Source: Streptomyces platensis (GTDB lineage Bacteria > Actinomycetota > Actinomycetes > Streptomycetales > Streptomycetaceae). Taken from it: DNA of 64,000 nt. The position numbers and the translations under genes were made by a program. The notes beneath the pieces were generated by a model. That model was not told where the DNA came from and did not search any database. It was given only the letters and a program-made list of their open reading frames with translations. Each line of letters starts with the position of its first letter. Positions within the stretch are counted from its first letter, which is position 1. This document shows positions 8,286 through 21,078 of the stretch, piece after piece. The stretch lies in contig NZ_CP023691.1 of NCBI RefSeq assembly GCF_008704855.1, positions 2,542,001 to 2,606,000 on the forward strand. Reading direction: 5' to 3'.

Positions 8286-9269
8286 TCAGCTCCGGCGCGT
8301 CTCACTAACGGACCGGGGGTCCGCGTGCCGCATCTCGCGGGGGCACACCCCGAAGCGCTGCCGGAATGCGGTGCTGAGCGCGCTGGAGGAGGAGAAGCCC
8401 GACGCGTACGCGAGCTCGGTGATCGTCATATGCCGGTACGCGGGTGCCCGCAGCCGGTCCCGTACCAACCGCAGCCGCTCCTCCCGGATCAGCTCGCGGG
8501 GGGTCGTCCCGGCATGCTGAAGGGCCAGCTGCACCTGGCGCAGCGACCAGCCCAGCGCCTGTGCCATGGAGGCGCCGGTCATGCCGGGGTCGGCCGCGTG
8601 CTCGCGGATGTACCGGCGGACCACCGTCTCCACCTCGGCCAGATGGCCCGGTGCGGTGGTGCGGTCGTCGCCTGCGACGAGCATGCACAGCAACTCGACC
8701 AGCCGGTCCGACACCGCGTCGAACTGGTCGCTGGTGAGGGTGTCACGCTCCTCATGCAGGCCGGTCAGCATGCCGCCCACCACCCGCCCCAGGCCGGAGG
8801 TCAGGTCGAGGCCCGTAGCGAGCGGCGACGACCGGTTCAACCGCCCGTTCACCTCCTGAGCGGGGATCGACATGATGAACGCCCGCATGGAGTCGTCTTG
8901 GAGGATCTCGAACGGTGCGGCGAACGTGAGCAGACACCCGGCCTCCGGCCCCAGCCGTAGCTCCTGGTCGTCCTGCCGCAGCACCAGCTCTCCGGCGACC
9001 GGTAACAGCAAGCGGTAGTCCTCGTCCGGCTCGTGCCGCACCTGGCCCGCGGTCCGGGTGTACTTGATCGTGTCCGACCACCACTGGACGAGCTGATAGG
9101 TGTCGGTGCACTGCCGGATCGTGCCCGCATGAAAGTCGTCGGTGTGCGGGTACCTATAGCTCATCCGGCTTTGATACGACGTCACGCGCTCGGCCCAGAG
9201 ATCGGTGCGCTCACGCGACGCCACGTCCCGGGTTGTCCACGAATCCACAACGTAGGTTCCCAAGGCCAT
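8286..9269 (-). CDS. AraC family transcriptional regulator
   Basis: About 327 residues. The N-terminal half is a cupin-like ligand domain of the AraC-binding-domain type found in Streptomyces (DEDYRLLLPVAGELVLRQ). The C-terminal 100 residues hold the two AraC helix-turn-helices, including MAQALGWSLRQVQLALQHAG and the second motif ITELAYASGFSSSSALSTAF. ATG 9269 is chosen because GAAGGGTG lies close upstream; a GTG nine bases earlier is also possible. It may control the esterase gene downstream on the same strand. Confidence 0.85.
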   Translation of the reverse strand: MALGTYVVDSWTTRDVASRERTDLWAERVTSYQSRMSYRYPHTDDFHAGTIRQCTDTYQLVQWWSDTIKYTRTAGQVRHEPDEDYRLLLPVAGELVLRQDDQELRLGPEAGCLLTFAAPFEILQDDSMRAFIMSIPAQEVNGRLNRSSPLATGLDLTSGLGRVVGGMLTGLHEERDTLTSDQFDAVSDRLVELLCMLVAGDDRTTAPGHLAEVETVVRRYIREHAADPGMTGASMAQALGWSLRQVQLALQHAGTTPRELIREERLRLVRDRLRAPAYRHMTITELAYASGFSSSSALSTAFRQRFGVCPREMRHADPRSVSETRRS

Positions 9270-9644
9270 CGAAGACACCCTTCACCGCGGCCTTCTCACA
9301 GCGTGCACCGCCGGAGTCGGTTCTCGCGCTCACGGCCTGAGCCCCCCCCCGGGTGGTGCCGCGAATTCTAGTGAAGGGCGGTGCGGTCCGGGCAGCGCGC
9401 GCCATGGGCGGAGCGATGCGTGCAGCTGTGCGCTGACCTCGTTGTTGCGCACTGTGACAATTTCCTTACGCGCGCGGGCAATTCCGGCGGGCGATCCAGT
9501 CCTACCATCGCTACCGGATCCGCTGTGCGCCAGGGCAAGGCGGGTCCCCGCCGGCTGAGGTGGGAGGGGTCCCGTAACCGCCCCACCTGGTGGACGAACC
9601 CGTGGGCCTTGTCCAGAGACCCAAGTACTTGACCGAGGATCAAG
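9270..9644. other. Intergenic region without a gene
   Basis: About 375 bp between the AraC gene and the LAxTG protein gene. It must hold promoters for both divergent units. A run of ten C residues lies near 9343-9352. I see no convincing open reading frame, hairpin or tRNA. Confidence 0.6.
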
Positions 9645-10544
9645 ATGGCAAGCGACAAGCTGATCCAGAACCTGCGTGAGCAGCACAGGACATCCCGTGC
9701 CGTCCCGAGCGGTCCCGTGGCCCGTAGAGCCTGGGGACTGACGATGGCGGTAGGGATTGCGGGCGCAAGCGTGGGAGTGTTCGGAGCCGGACCCGCAGCC
9801 GCGGACCCGTTATCGCTCGAACTGCGGTACACCTGCTCGGTTCTGGCGGCCCACGACCGGCCGGGCACGGTGAAGATCGACTCGGATGTCCCGACGTCGG
9901 CTGCGGTCGCCAGGCCCACCCCGAAATTCGTCATCCGAGCGGCGGTGCCGGTGAAGGCGGCTGAAACAAAAGGGCTGCGCAGGGCCGGCATCAAGACCAT
10001 CCAGGGCACCGTGGAAGCGAAGGTCCGGGTGACAGCACCCGAGGGCGCCACCAACCTCAGAGTGCCGTTCCACGTGGCCAGGACCCACGTCCCGGAGTCC
10101 GGACCGTTCTTGGTCAGGGCGACCGGCGCCGCGCCGAGCCGCACCTTCAGCCGACCGGGCAGGGCGACAATCACCATCGGTGACCTCAGCGTGCACGTCA
10201 CCGCGAGCGGCGTCATGACGGTCAAGCTCGATGTGCCGTGCAAGCTGGATCCCGGGCAACACCACGTCGTGGCATCGCTCGGCATCGCTGGGAAGGGAAC
10301 GACGGCTGTCCCGGACCCGTCCGGGGCGGCTGATACGGCCACCTCCGGCACCACCGGGTCGCAGAACCCGAACGGAGGTGGGAGGGCGGGCGCGACCACG
10401 GAAGGCCCGGCCGGCCCCTCCGGCAACCTGGCGACGACCGGCAGCCAGGGCACCACGCGTCTGATCGCGCTGGCTGCGGGAACTGTCATCCTGGGCACCA
10501 TGGCTGTGGCCGCCGCCTTCCGCTTCCGCTCACGCAGCAGGTGA
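9645..10544 (+). CDS. Secreted cell-wall-anchored protein with LAxTG sortase motif
   Basis: 299 residues. A long signal peptide ends near AGPAAADP (about residue 53). The exported part has a DUF6801-like beginning (LSLELRYTCSVL) and two beta-rich stretches. A Gly/Thr-rich linker leads to LATTG (residues 262-266), a membrane helix (about 272-291) and a basic tail FRFRSRSR. LAxTG is the motif recognised by class E sortases of high-GC actinobacteria, so the protein is expected on the cell wall. Its stop overlaps the start of the NACHT gene (GTGA at 10541-10544), so the two are translationally coupled. Confidence 0.7.
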   Translation: MASDKLIQNLREQHRTSRAVPSGPVARRAWGLTMAVGIAGASVGVFGAGPAAADPLSLELRYTCSVLAAHDRPGTVKIDSDVPTSAAVARPTPKFVIRAAVPVKAAETKGLRRAGIKTIQGTVEAKVRVTAPEGATNLRVPFHVARTHVPESGPFLVRATGAAPSRTFSRPGRATITIGDLSVHVTASGVMTVKLDVPCKLDPGQHHVVASLGIAGKGTTAVPDPSGAADTATSGTTGSQNPNGGGRAGATTEGPAGPSGNLATTGSQGTTRLIALAAGTVILGTMAVAAAFRFRSRSR

Positions 10545-12740
10545 CCAGGGCGAACCCTGCCACGGCACGTCACACGCGGTGGGGATGGCTGGCGCTGACG
10601 GTGGTGACCGTGGGGGTGGCGGTCACCATGGCCGCCCGGGCGGGAACCGGGGAGGTGGACCCGGGCGGGTTGGCGGTCGGGCTGGTCAGCCTGATGCTGG
10701 CGGTAGCGGGCCTGCACCAGGCGACGCTCTCCCAGGCCTGGCAGGACACCGACACCGCCGGACTCGCCGACCGCCTCGCCGTCGACGTCAGGAAGCGCGA
10801 GGAGGAAGCCCGCCAGAGACTCCTCGGCGGCAGCGACCGCACCATCAACGTCGCGTTCACCTTCCTGCCCTCCCCCGCCCACCACGGCACCGGCGCAGCC
10901 CCCCACGGCACGTTGCAAGAAGTCGCCGCCTACTACCAGGCCCTCCGGCCCGGCCGTCTCGTCATCACCGGCGTACCCGGAGCCGGCAAAACCGTGCTCG
11001 CCCTCCACCTCATACTGCTTCTTCTCGCCGACCGCGCGCTGGGCGGCCCCGTTCCCGTACGCCTGTCGTTGTCCACCTTCGACCCCGACCGGAACACGCT
11101 CGACGACTGGCTCGCCGACCATCTCACCCGTGCCTACCGGCTACGCCCCACCGCAGCGGCCGCCCTGGTCGCCGCCCGTCTGATCCTCCCCGTGCTCGAC
11201 GGGCTCGACGAAATGGACGCCGGTGAGACTCCCGGGCGCGCCTCCCGCGCCGCAGCCGCTTTGGAGGCCATGAACCGCTACGTCCACGGCACCACCAAGG
11301 GCCAGCTCGTCCTCACCTGCCGCAGCACCCCCTACGCCGCTCTCGAAGGTGCCGATATGTGGGCAGAGGACGCCTCCCGTATCGACATCGCCCCCGTCAG
11401 CCTGGCCGCGACCGAGGCGTTCGTCACCGCTCGCGCCCGCAAGCCGGCCCGCTGGGAACCCGTCCTGAACGCACTCCACGCCGCCCCGGCCGGTCCACTG
11501 GCCCAGGGCCTGTCCACACCCTGGCGGCTGACCCTGGCCCTCGCCGTTTACGACGCTCGTCACCGCGACGGCAGCTGGGCCCGTGACCCCGTGGATCTCC
11601 TCGAGCCCACCCTCCGGACCCCTGAGCAGATCCGGGACCACCTGCTGAATCTGTTCATCCTTGCCGCTTCCTCCACCGGCGCCACGACAGCGCCCTACAC
11701 CCGGCTCCAGGTACGCACCTGGCTGACGGTCCTCGCCGGCTACCTGCACGCCAACACCACCAGCGCCCGCGATGTGGCCGGACGGCGACTCTCGGGCACC
11801 GACCTCGTACTCCATGAACTGTGGCCGCTCACCGGCCACCACCGCGCCCGCACCGTCCACGTCCTGCTGACCCTCGTGCTGTGGGCCACCGCTGACCTGC
11901 CTGCCGCCCTGCTCGATGACTGGAAGGTGTACGCAGGGAACGTGACACTCATGGTGGTGGGCAGTCTGCTCACCGGAATCCCGCCGTGGCCCATGCCGTC
12001 CCGGCTGGAACGAGTCGCTGTCAAAACCCCTGCGGGAAGGCAACAGCTCGTGAACGGGCTGGTGGGTGGGCTCTTCTGGGGCGGGCTCGTCGTCGTGGTC
12101 GACATGGGGAATGTCGTCGGGCCGGTGATCGGGCTCGGCTACGGATTGCTGGTAGGGCTCGCCGGTGGAGCGATGGTGGGAGCCGGACTGGCGGGCGTGC
12201 TCTCGGACGCACCCGAAGAGCGCAGGCCGCACGGAAGCGCTTCGCCGCGCGGCATGGTGCGGGACGACCTCGTGACCGGGTTCGCGACCGGCCTCGTGGT
12301 CGGGCTCGGGTTCGTCCCTTTCTATTGGTTCGCCCTGGGCCCCGTATTTGCGCTCGGGGCCGTACTCATCTACATGCTGCTGTTCGGCCTCGGCGGCGGA
12401 CGTGCGCTCGCACTCCTCTACAACCGCCTGTTCAGATGCGGTTACCGGGGCGCACTCGACGCGCTGTTCAGGCCCTGGCGTGCGTTCGGCCCCCTGTTCA
12501 GGACCGGCGCCGGGCCGGCCCTCGGCACCGCAGGTGTCCGCTACACGGCTTTCCTGCTCTGCACCCGCCGCTGGTGGTCCGGCCAACCACTGCCCTGGCG
12601 CCTCGGCCGTTTCCTCGACTGGTGCTGCGACGCGGGTCTGACGCGCACCGCCGGGAACGCCTACCAGTTCCGCCACCGCGAGCTCCAGGACTTCCTCACC
12701 AGCGGCCCCATCCACCACGCCCCGCCGCACCAGCCGGCTT

Positions 12741-15383
<2,643 letters not shown>

Positions 15384-15413
15384 GGGTCATGGTTCTATCC
15401 GTGCCGATTCCCC

Positions 15414-15443
15414 GTTGCAAGACCTTACGCAAGACATTGCAAG
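15414..15443. promoter_or_regulatory. Putative MalR operator: three GCAAG repeats
   Basis: GCAAG occurs at 15417-15421, 15429-15433 and 15439-15443, with TTGCAAG at both ends, starting 31 bp upstream of the pullulanase start. Related elements occur before malE. In Streptomyces coelicolor MalR is known to repress malE and to bind CTTGCA-type repeats. The spacing of 12 and 10 bp places the repeats roughly on one helix face. Confidence 0.5.
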
Positions 15444-15587
15444 GGTGTTACGTTCCCGCAGTAGCCGGTCCGGCCACCCGGAGGCCCACCACGGAACGGG
15501 GCCTACGCGCCCGGATGGTCGGACCGGTGCCAGGGCCATCGGACTTCCTACCTGACAGGCCCGCTCAGCTCGCAGTGCCGCCCTGGA

Positions 15588-16022
15588 CTATCCCGGGTCC
15601 CCGCCGGGCGTCGGCATGACACCAAGCTGCTGAAGGAAGCCGAGGAGATCCTTGTCCGACCACTTTTCGGCGAGCTTGCCGTTCTCGATGCGATGCATCA
15701 CTGTCGCGGTCATCGCGATCGGCCTACCGGTGGCAGGGATGCCCGGGAGATCCCTCTCGTGTACGCCCCGGGCCATCAGCCGGGTCACGACCTTGTCGCC
15801 CTCCGCGATCTGGTCTTCGATCTCGTGCGTGCCGGGTGTGGCCTCCCAGAACAGCCGCAACACCTGTTTGACCCCCTCCCGACCAGGCGCGAACCCAGGA
15901 AACGGTGGCGGCGAGTGATCCTGGTAGTCCTCGGCCACGAGATCATCCATGGCATCGAGGTTGCCCGCGTCGATCTCCTGGTAGAAGCGGCGAACCAGCC
16001 TCTTGTTCTCCTCGGTGGACAC
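15588..16022 (-). CDS. SnoaL-like / NTF2-fold ester cyclase-type protein
   Basis: About 144 residues. It has the SnoaL-like pattern RRFYQEIDAGNLDAMDDLVAEDYQDHSPPP, then GVHERDLPGIPATGRPIAMT and HRIENGKLAEKWSDKDLLGFLQQLG. This NTF2-like family includes polyketide cyclases but also many uncharacterised proteins. GTG 16022 is chosen because GAGGGG lies just upstream and homologues begin near this point. No pathway partner is adjacent, so the substrate cannot be named. Confidence 0.75.
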   Translation of the reverse strand: MSTEENKRLVRRFYQEIDAGNLDAMDDLVAEDYQDHSPPPFPGFAPGREGVKQVLRLFWEATPGTHEIEDQIAEGDKVVTRLMARGVHERDLPGIPATGRPIAMTATVMHRIENGKLAEKWSDKDLLGFLQQLGVMPTPGGDPG

Positions 16023-16199
16023 GGGAACCCCTCTGCGCGTTCGCTTCGTATGCCGGAGCGGCAGATACGGCCCGAATCGTCGCCCGTCGGCTCCCCCGGC
16101 CACCCCCTCGGCGCGCCAGACCGCCGCGGACGTTCACTCGAAAGCAGCCGCCCGGATCACTCGGTCACCGAGGGCGGGGCAAACGTTGCCGATGCGGCA

Positions 16200-16682
16200 C
16201 TAGAGGTCCAGTTCCGCGCGGACCACCTTGCCCACCGGAACCCGGTCGACGACCTCCCAGCGGGCGGCGAGCGCGGCCACCAGCGGCAGCCCCCGTCCCG
16301 TCTCACAGTCGGGCGGCGGCAGCACGAGAGCTCCGGGGGACGGCGGGCGCTTCTCCGTACGGGTGTCGGCGACCTCGATGCGGAGGGTGGCGGGGCGGGC
16401 CGCATCGCTATCCCCATGCGCGTAGGACAGGGTCGCGAGGCGCAGTTCGAAGTCCCGGCCCGGGACGCGGCCGTGGGTCACGGCGTTCGCGGTGAGTTCG
16501 GCGACGACCGCGGCGGCGGCATCGGACAGCGCGCCGCCGTAGGGAAAGCCCCACAGATCGAGCCGGTGGACGGCGAGATGCCGGGCGAGACGGGCGCCGA
16601 GGCAGGTGGCACTGAAGCGCTGGGTGAACACACGTACGGTAACCGGGGCTTGGGGAGTCCGGGAGGTTGCTTGGGCTGGCAT
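16200..16682 (-). CDS. RsbW-like ATP-binding protein (HATPase_c)
   Basis: About 160 residues. The N-box reads VVAELTANAVTHG, and the G-motifs appear as LRIEVADTRTEK and CETGRGLPLVAALA, as in small Streptomyces histidine-kinase-like ATPases (RsbW/SpoIIAB type). These often phosphorylate or sequester regulatory partners. GTGGAG precedes the start. The XRE/DUF397 pair is divergent at 16851, giving the common Streptomyces trio (WhiJ-like loci). The interval 16683-16850 must hold promoters for both. Confidence 0.8.
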   Translation of the reverse strand: MPAQATSRTPQAPVTVRVFTQRFSATCLGARLARHLAVHRLDLWGFPYGGALSDAAAAVVAELTANAVTHGRVPGRDFELRLATLSYAHGDSDAARPATLRIEVADTRTEKRPPSPGALVLPPPDCETGRGLPLVAALAARWEVVDRVPVGKVVRAELDL

Positions 16683-16850
16683 GCGCTCCACGGTGGCGCC
16701 CGTATGGCAGCCATGGCCAGGATTTCCGCCCCTACGGAGCTCGTACGCAGCGTCAGCGTACGAGTGCAAAGGGTAGACACTGACGGTAACGGACCGTAAC
16801 CATGGAGGAGTTGTGCGTGGGGCACGACAGACGCAGGGGAGGTGGCCGGT

Positions 16851-17681
16851 ATGGCCGGCAATGCGGGCGGCAGCGAGCCCGAAACCACCGACAGCCTCAG
16901 GGCGTTCGGGGCCGTGGTCAAGGCGTTCCGGGGGCGGGCGGCGCTGACGCAGGAAGGTCTGGCGCGGCGGGTGGGATTCTCCGCCGGGACCGTCGCCTCG
17001 ATCGAGCAGGGGCGCCGGCTCCCGCCGCCGGAGTTCATCGAACGGGCCGAGCGGGTACTGGACGCCTTCGGAGTGCTGCGGGCGATGGCGACGCAGCTGG
17101 CGCGGCAGCCGGGATTAGCCGCGTGGTTCCGGCAGTGGGCCAAGCTGGAGGAGCAGGCGATCAGCCTGTACACGTACGAATGCCGTTTGGTGCCAGGGCT
17201 GTTGCAGACCGAGGCGTACGCACGGGAGCTGTTCGAGCACCGCATTCCGCTGCTGACCGACATGGAGACCGAGACGCAGGTGACCGCCCGACTGGACCGG
17301 CAGAAGCTGCTGCGGGACCGGCCGAACACGGCGTTCAGCTTCATCGTCGACGAGCATGTCTTTCTGCGGCGGACCGGCGGTGCGGAGGTCTGCCGGGAAC
17401 TCCTCGATCATGTACTGGAGAGCACCAGGCTCCGGAACGTCGAGCTGCAAGTGATGCCGCTGGCGAGGGGAGTTCACGCCGGGATGAACGGGCCGCTGCG
17501 GCTGCTGGAGACCCCGAGCAACCGGTGGTACGCCTACTCCGAGGGACAGGAATCCGGCCTTCTCATTTCTGATGCGAAGACCATCAGCACACTGCACATG
17601 CGCTATGCGAAACTGCGTTCGCAGGCCCTCACACCGGAGGACTCCCGGAGCCTGCTGACGCAGATGCGAGGAGCGCTATGA
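16851..17681 (+). CDS. XRE-family regulator with DUF5753 (WhiJ-like)
   Basis: 276 residues. The N-terminal helix-turn-helix includes LTQEGLARRVGFSAGTVASI. The C-terminal DUF5753 shows WFRQWAKLEEQAISLYTYE, VPGLLQTEAYAREL and the late DAKTISTLHMRYAKLRSQAL. Start at ATG 16851 has GGGGAGG seven bases upstream. The stop overlaps the DUF397 start (ATGA). XRE-DUF5753 proteins commonly work with DUF397 proteins and RsbW-like ATPases in developmental control in Streptomyces. Confidence 0.85.
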   Translation: MAGNAGGSEPETTDSLRAFGAVVKAFRGRAALTQEGLARRVGFSAGTVASIEQGRRLPPPEFIERAERVLDAFGVLRAMATQLARQPGLAAWFRQWAKLEEQAISLYTYECRLVPGLLQTEAYARELFEHRIPLLTDMETETQVTARLDRQKLLRDRPNTAFSFIVDEHVFLRRTGGAEVCRELLDHVLESTRLRNVELQVMPLARGVHAGMNGPLRLLETPSNRWYAYSEGQESGLLISDAKTISTLHMRYAKLRSQALTPEDSRSLLTQMRGAL

Positions 17682-17926
17682 AGACCACCGAACTGGCCTG
17701 GTTCAAAAGCAGCTACAGCGGCAGCTCCGGCGACAGCTGCGTGGAAGTCGCCCTCGCCTGGCGCAAGTCCAGCTACAGCGGCGACTCCGGCGACGACTGT
17801 GTGGAGATCGCCGCCTGCCCCGCCACCGTCCACATCCGCGACTCCAAGGACAAGGACGGCCCGCAGCTCGCCGTACCGGCCGGTGCCTGGACGGCGTTCG
17901 TCGGGTACGCCGTCGAACTGGTCTGA
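17678..17926 (+). CDS. DUF397 protein with duplicated N-terminal motif
   Basis: 82 residues. A DUF397 normally has one W-K/R-SSYSG-x-x-GxxCVEVA segment. This one has two in tandem: WFKSSYSGSSGDSCVEVA and WRKSSYSGDSGDDCVEIA. The typical end VHIRDSKDKDGPQLAV...W..F follows. Overlap with the XRE gene indicates co-translation. DUF397 proteins are thought to modulate the adjacent XRE regulator. Confidence 0.85.
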   Translation: MKTTELAWFKSSYSGSSGDSCVEVALAWRKSSYSGDSGDDCVEIAACPATVHIRDSKDKDGPQLAVPAGAWTAFVGYAVELV

Positions 17927-17988
17927 CGGCGCACGGCTTGACCCCGGGGCCACGGCGGCACGCCGCCCGCGGTCCCGGGTTCGTGCGG

Positions 17989-18345
17989 TCAGCCGATCTT
18001 GACGTACCTGATGGAGACCAGCGGCCACCAGGTCCCGCTGGCCGCCGAGGTCTTGCCGGGCTCGACGGCCGAACCGTCTCCCTTGCAGTCGTCCGCGGTG
18101 TACCAGGTCACCTTCTTGTTGGTGTGATTGGTGATCGTCTTGTAGCCCAGCGACTCCCACGGCCCCGTCTTCTTGGCGAGCTTGTAGCAAGCCCCGTCCG
18201 TCGGGTTCGTCAGCGTCCGCTCACCGTTCCCGGAGAACTCCAGCGTGCCGGTCGCGGCGTTCGCGGCACCCGTTCCCAGGATCAGAAGGGAAGCGGCCAT
18301 GGCACCCATGGCCAGCGTGCGTCCCGCGTTCCTGCGCATCTTCAC
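17989..18345 (-). CDS. Small secreted protein of unknown function
   Basis: About 118 residues. It has a signal peptide (MRRNAGRTLAMGAMAASLLI) with probable cleavage after AANA. The mature part of about 80 residues has two cysteines (ACYKL and DDCKG) and aromatic residues, suggesting a compact disulfide-stabilised beta domain. GTG 18345 is preferred because GGAAGAG lies six bases upstream; ATG 18339 is an alternative. No family is recognised. It is transcribed alone. Confidence 0.65.
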   Translation of the reverse strand: MKMRRNAGRTLAMGAMAASLLILGTGAANAATGTLEFSGNGERTLTNPTDGACYKLAKKTGPWESLGYKTITNHTNKKVTWYTADDCKGDGSAVEPGKTSAASGTWWPLVSIRYVKIG

Positions 18346-18435
18346 GTCGTTCTCTTCCTTCCGGAATGACAACTCATCCGGAGAGGGACGCTAGGGACCG
18401 GGGTTATGTTTCATCTATTGGTCGGGGTGCGCCCG

Positions 18436-19494
18436 TTATCGTCCGTGCACCGGCCCGGTCGAGCCGCGGACCACCAGTTCGGGGCGGAAGACGAACTCGG
18501 TGCGCCGGGCGGGGGTTTGGCGGCCCGCGGTGCGTTCGTGGATTTCTTCGATCAGGGCGCCGACGGCGGCCGTAGCCATCGCCTGCACAGGCTGGCGCAC
18601 CGTGGTCAGCGGTGGGTCGGTGAAGGCGATCAGCTGGGAGTCGTCGAAGCCGACGACCGAGACGTCGCCGGGGACGTCCAGGCCGCGCTGGCGGGCCGCC
18701 CGCACCACGCCCAGTGCCATCAGGTCGCTGCCGCAGATGATGCCGGTGCAGCCTTCGTCGAGCAGTGCCGCGGCGGCCGCGTGGCCGCCCTCGACGCTGA
18801 ACAGGGTGTGCTGGACGCGTCGTTCGGCCTGCCCCCTCGACAGGCCGAACGACTCCGCCAGTGCCGCCGCGAAGCCGTCGGCCTTGCGGCGGGAGGGCAC
18901 ATAGCGGGCCGGGCCGACGGCCAGGCCGATCCGCTCGTGTCCCAGTTCGGCCAGGTGGCGCACGGCCATCCGGGCCGCCGCGCCGTCGTCGGGTGAGACG
19001 AACGGGGCGTCGATGCGGTCGTTGTAGCCGTTGATGAGGACGAACGGGACGCCGCGGGAGGCCAGCCGGGCGTAGCGGGTGGGGTCGGCGCGGGTGTCGG
19101 CGTGCAGGCCGGAGAGGAAGACGATGCCGGTGACACCGCGTTCCTCCAGCTGCTCGACGAGTTCGTCCTCGGTGGCCCCGCCCGGCATCTGGGTGCACAG
19201 CACCGGGGTGTAGCCGTGGCCGGCCAGCGACTGCTCGATGATCTGGGCGAAGGCGGGGAAGATCGGGTTGGTCAGCTCGGGGATGACCAGGCCGACCAGT
19301 CCGGCACTGCGGCGCCGCAGCCGTACGGGACGCTCGTAGCCGAGTACGTCGAGCGCGGCGAGCACCCGCTGCCGGGTGCTCGCCGCGACGCCCGCCCGGC
19401 CGTTCAGGACCCGGCTCACGGTCGCCTCGCTGACCTCCGCCTGGGCGGCGATGTCGGCGAGCCGGGGGGCGGTGTGGAGATCGGGCAGGGTCAC
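18436..19494 (-). CDS. LacI-family regulator, MalR paralogue
   Basis: 352 residues with a LacI helix-turn-helix (LADIAAQAEVSEATVSRVLN) and a sugar-binding periplasmic-type core (TNPIFPAFAQII, GVPFVLINGYNDR, DVSVVGFDDSQLIAFTDPPL). It is a close paralogue of MalR at 26050-27102. The GTG start overlaps the aglA stop (GTGA at 19491-19494), so it is the last gene of malEFG-aglA and is translated with it. It probably senses a maltodextrin or a related glucoside and tunes the same operon. Confidence 0.85.
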   Translation of the reverse strand: MTLPDLHTAPRLADIAAQAEVSEATVSRVLNGRAGVAASTRQRVLAALDVLGYERPVRLRRRSAGLVGLVIPELTNPIFPAFAQIIEQSLAGHGYTPVLCTQMPGGATEDELVEQLEERGVTGIVFLSGLHADTRADPTRYARLASRGVPFVLINGYNDRIDAPFVSPDDGAAARMAVRHLAELGHERIGLAVGPARYVPSRRKADGFAAALAESFGLSRGQAERRVQHTLFSVEGGHAAAAALLDEGCTGIICGSDLMALGVVRAARQRGLDVPGDVSVVGFDDSQLIAFTDPPLTTVRQPVQAMATAAVGALIEEIHERTAGRQTPARRTEFVFRPELVVRGSTGPVHGR

Positions 19495-21077
19495 TCCGCC
19501 CACCAGACTGCGGTGTCGGCGGGCAGGGTGAAGTCCGCGCCGGGGGCGTCGAGTTGACGGGAGGCGAGCAGGATCCGGCCGGGGGCGGGCAGCGGGGCCG
19601 GGGCCTCCGTCGTGTTGACGGTGCAGATCAGGCCGCCGGGGCGGCGGAAGGCCAGGACGCCGTCGGGGGCGTCCAGCCACTCGACCGCGTCGCCCGCGCC
19701 CAGTCCCGGCAGCCGGCGCCGGAGCGCGAGGGCGGTGCGGTAGAGCTCCAGGGTGGAGGCGGGGTCGCCGGTCTGGGCCTCGACGGTGAGAGCGGCCCAG
19801 TCGTCCGGCTGCGGGAGCCAGCTGCCGCCGTCGCCGAAGCCGTACGGGGTGGTGTCGCCGCTCCACGGGAGCGGTACCCGGCAGCCGTCGCGCAGGCCCT
19901 CCTGGCCGCTGTCCCGGAAGAACGAGGGGTCCTGGCGGACCTCGTCGGGGAGGTCGGTGACCTCGGGCAGGCCCAGTTCCTCGCCCTGGTAGAGGTAGGC
20001 GGAGCCGGGCAGCGCCAGCATCAGGAGGGTGGCGGCGCGGGCGCGGTCCAGGCCGCCGCCGAGCCGGGTGCGGTGGCGTACGACGTCGTGGTTGGACAGC
20101 ACCCAGGTGGTGGGCGCCGACACGGGGCGCATGGCGTCGAGGGAGGAGTCGATCGCCTCGCGGAGGGCGGCCGCGTCCCAGCCCGTGTTCAGGTAATGGA
20201 AGTTGAAGGCCTGGTGGAGTTCGTCGGGGCGGACGTAGAGGGAGGTGCGTTCCGCGGTGGGGGCCCATGCCTCGGCGACCGCGATCCGCTCGCCGGGATA
20301 CTCGTCGAGAACGGTGCGCCAGGAGCGGTAGATGTCGTGGACGCCGTCCTGGTCGAAGAACGGCAGCACCTGGTTGCCGAGCAGTTTCAGCTGTTCGCCG
20401 TGGCCCATGTCGGGCAGGCCGGGCGCCTTGACCAGGCCGTGTGCCACATCCACCCGGAAGCCGTCCACGCCCAGGTCCAGCCAGAAGCGCAGGATGGAGC
20501 GGAACTCGTCCTGGACGGCGGGGTGGTCCCAGTTGAAGTCGGGCTGTTCGGGCGCGAAGAGGTGGAGGTACCACTCGCCGTCGGGGACCCGGGTCCAGGC
20601 GGGGCCGCCGAAGAGGGACTCCCAGTCGTTGGGCGGCTCCTCGCCGTTCTGGCCCCGTCCCTTACGGAAGTGGAAGCGCTCGCGCAGGACCGAGCCCGGG
20701 CCCTCCGCCAGCCCGCGCCGGAACCATTCGTGCTGGTCGGAGCAGTGGTTGGGGACGAGGTCGACGATGATGCGCAGGTCCAGGGCATGGGCGTCCCGGA
20801 TGACGGCCTCGGCGTCGGGCAGGGTGCCGAACATCGGGTCGATGGCGCGGTAGTCGGCGACGTCGTAACCGGCGTCGGCCTGAGGTGAGGCGTAGAACGG
20901 GCTGAGCCAGACGGCGTCCACGCCCAGGTCGCGCAGGTACGGCAGCCGGCTGCGGACGCCGGCCAGGTCCCCCATGCCGTCCCCGTTGGCGTCGGCGAAG
21001 CTGCGCGGATAGACCTGGTAGATCACCGCGTCGCGCCACCAGTCGGTGGCAGGAGTGACGTTGTGCTGTGGAGTCAT
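19491..21077 (-). CDS. aglA: Alpha-glucosidase, GH13 family
   Basis: 528 residues. The GH13 regions are visible: DLVPNH (region I), GFRVDVAH (nucleophile), EAWAP (acid/base) and VLSNHDVVRH (transition-state Asp). Substrate would be imported maltose or maltodextrin, giving glucose in the cytoplasm, since no signal peptide is present. It lies one base after malG and overlaps the LacI gene downstream, so it is the fourth gene of the maltose operon, as in S. coelicolor aglA. It is closely related to the second copy at 24394-26025. Confidence 0.9.
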   Translation of the reverse strand: MTPQHNVTPATDWWRDAVIYQVYPRSFADANGDGMGDLAGVRSRLPYLRDLGVDAVWLSPFYASPQADAGYDVADYRAIDPMFGTLPDAEAVIRDAHALDLRIIVDLVPNHCSDQHEWFRRGLAEGPGSVLRERFHFRKGRGQNGEEPPNDWESLFGGPAWTRVPDGEWYLHLFAPEQPDFNWDHPAVQDEFRSILRFWLDLGVDGFRVDVAHGLVKAPGLPDMGHGEQLKLLGNQVLPFFDQDGVHDIYRSWRTVLDEYPGERIAVAEAWAPTAERTSLYVRPDELHQAFNFHYLNTGWDAAALREAIDSSLDAMRPVSAPTTWVLSNHDVVRHRTRLGGGLDRARAATLLMLALPGSAYLYQGEELGLPEVTDLPDEVRQDPSFFRDSGQEGLRDGCRVPLPWSGDTTPYGFGDGGSWLPQPDDWAALTVEAQTGDPASTLELYRTALALRRRLPGLGAGDAVEWLDAPDGVLAFRRPGGLICTVNTTEAPAPLPAPGRILLASRQLDAPGADFTLPADTAVWWAE

Positions 21078-21078
21078 G

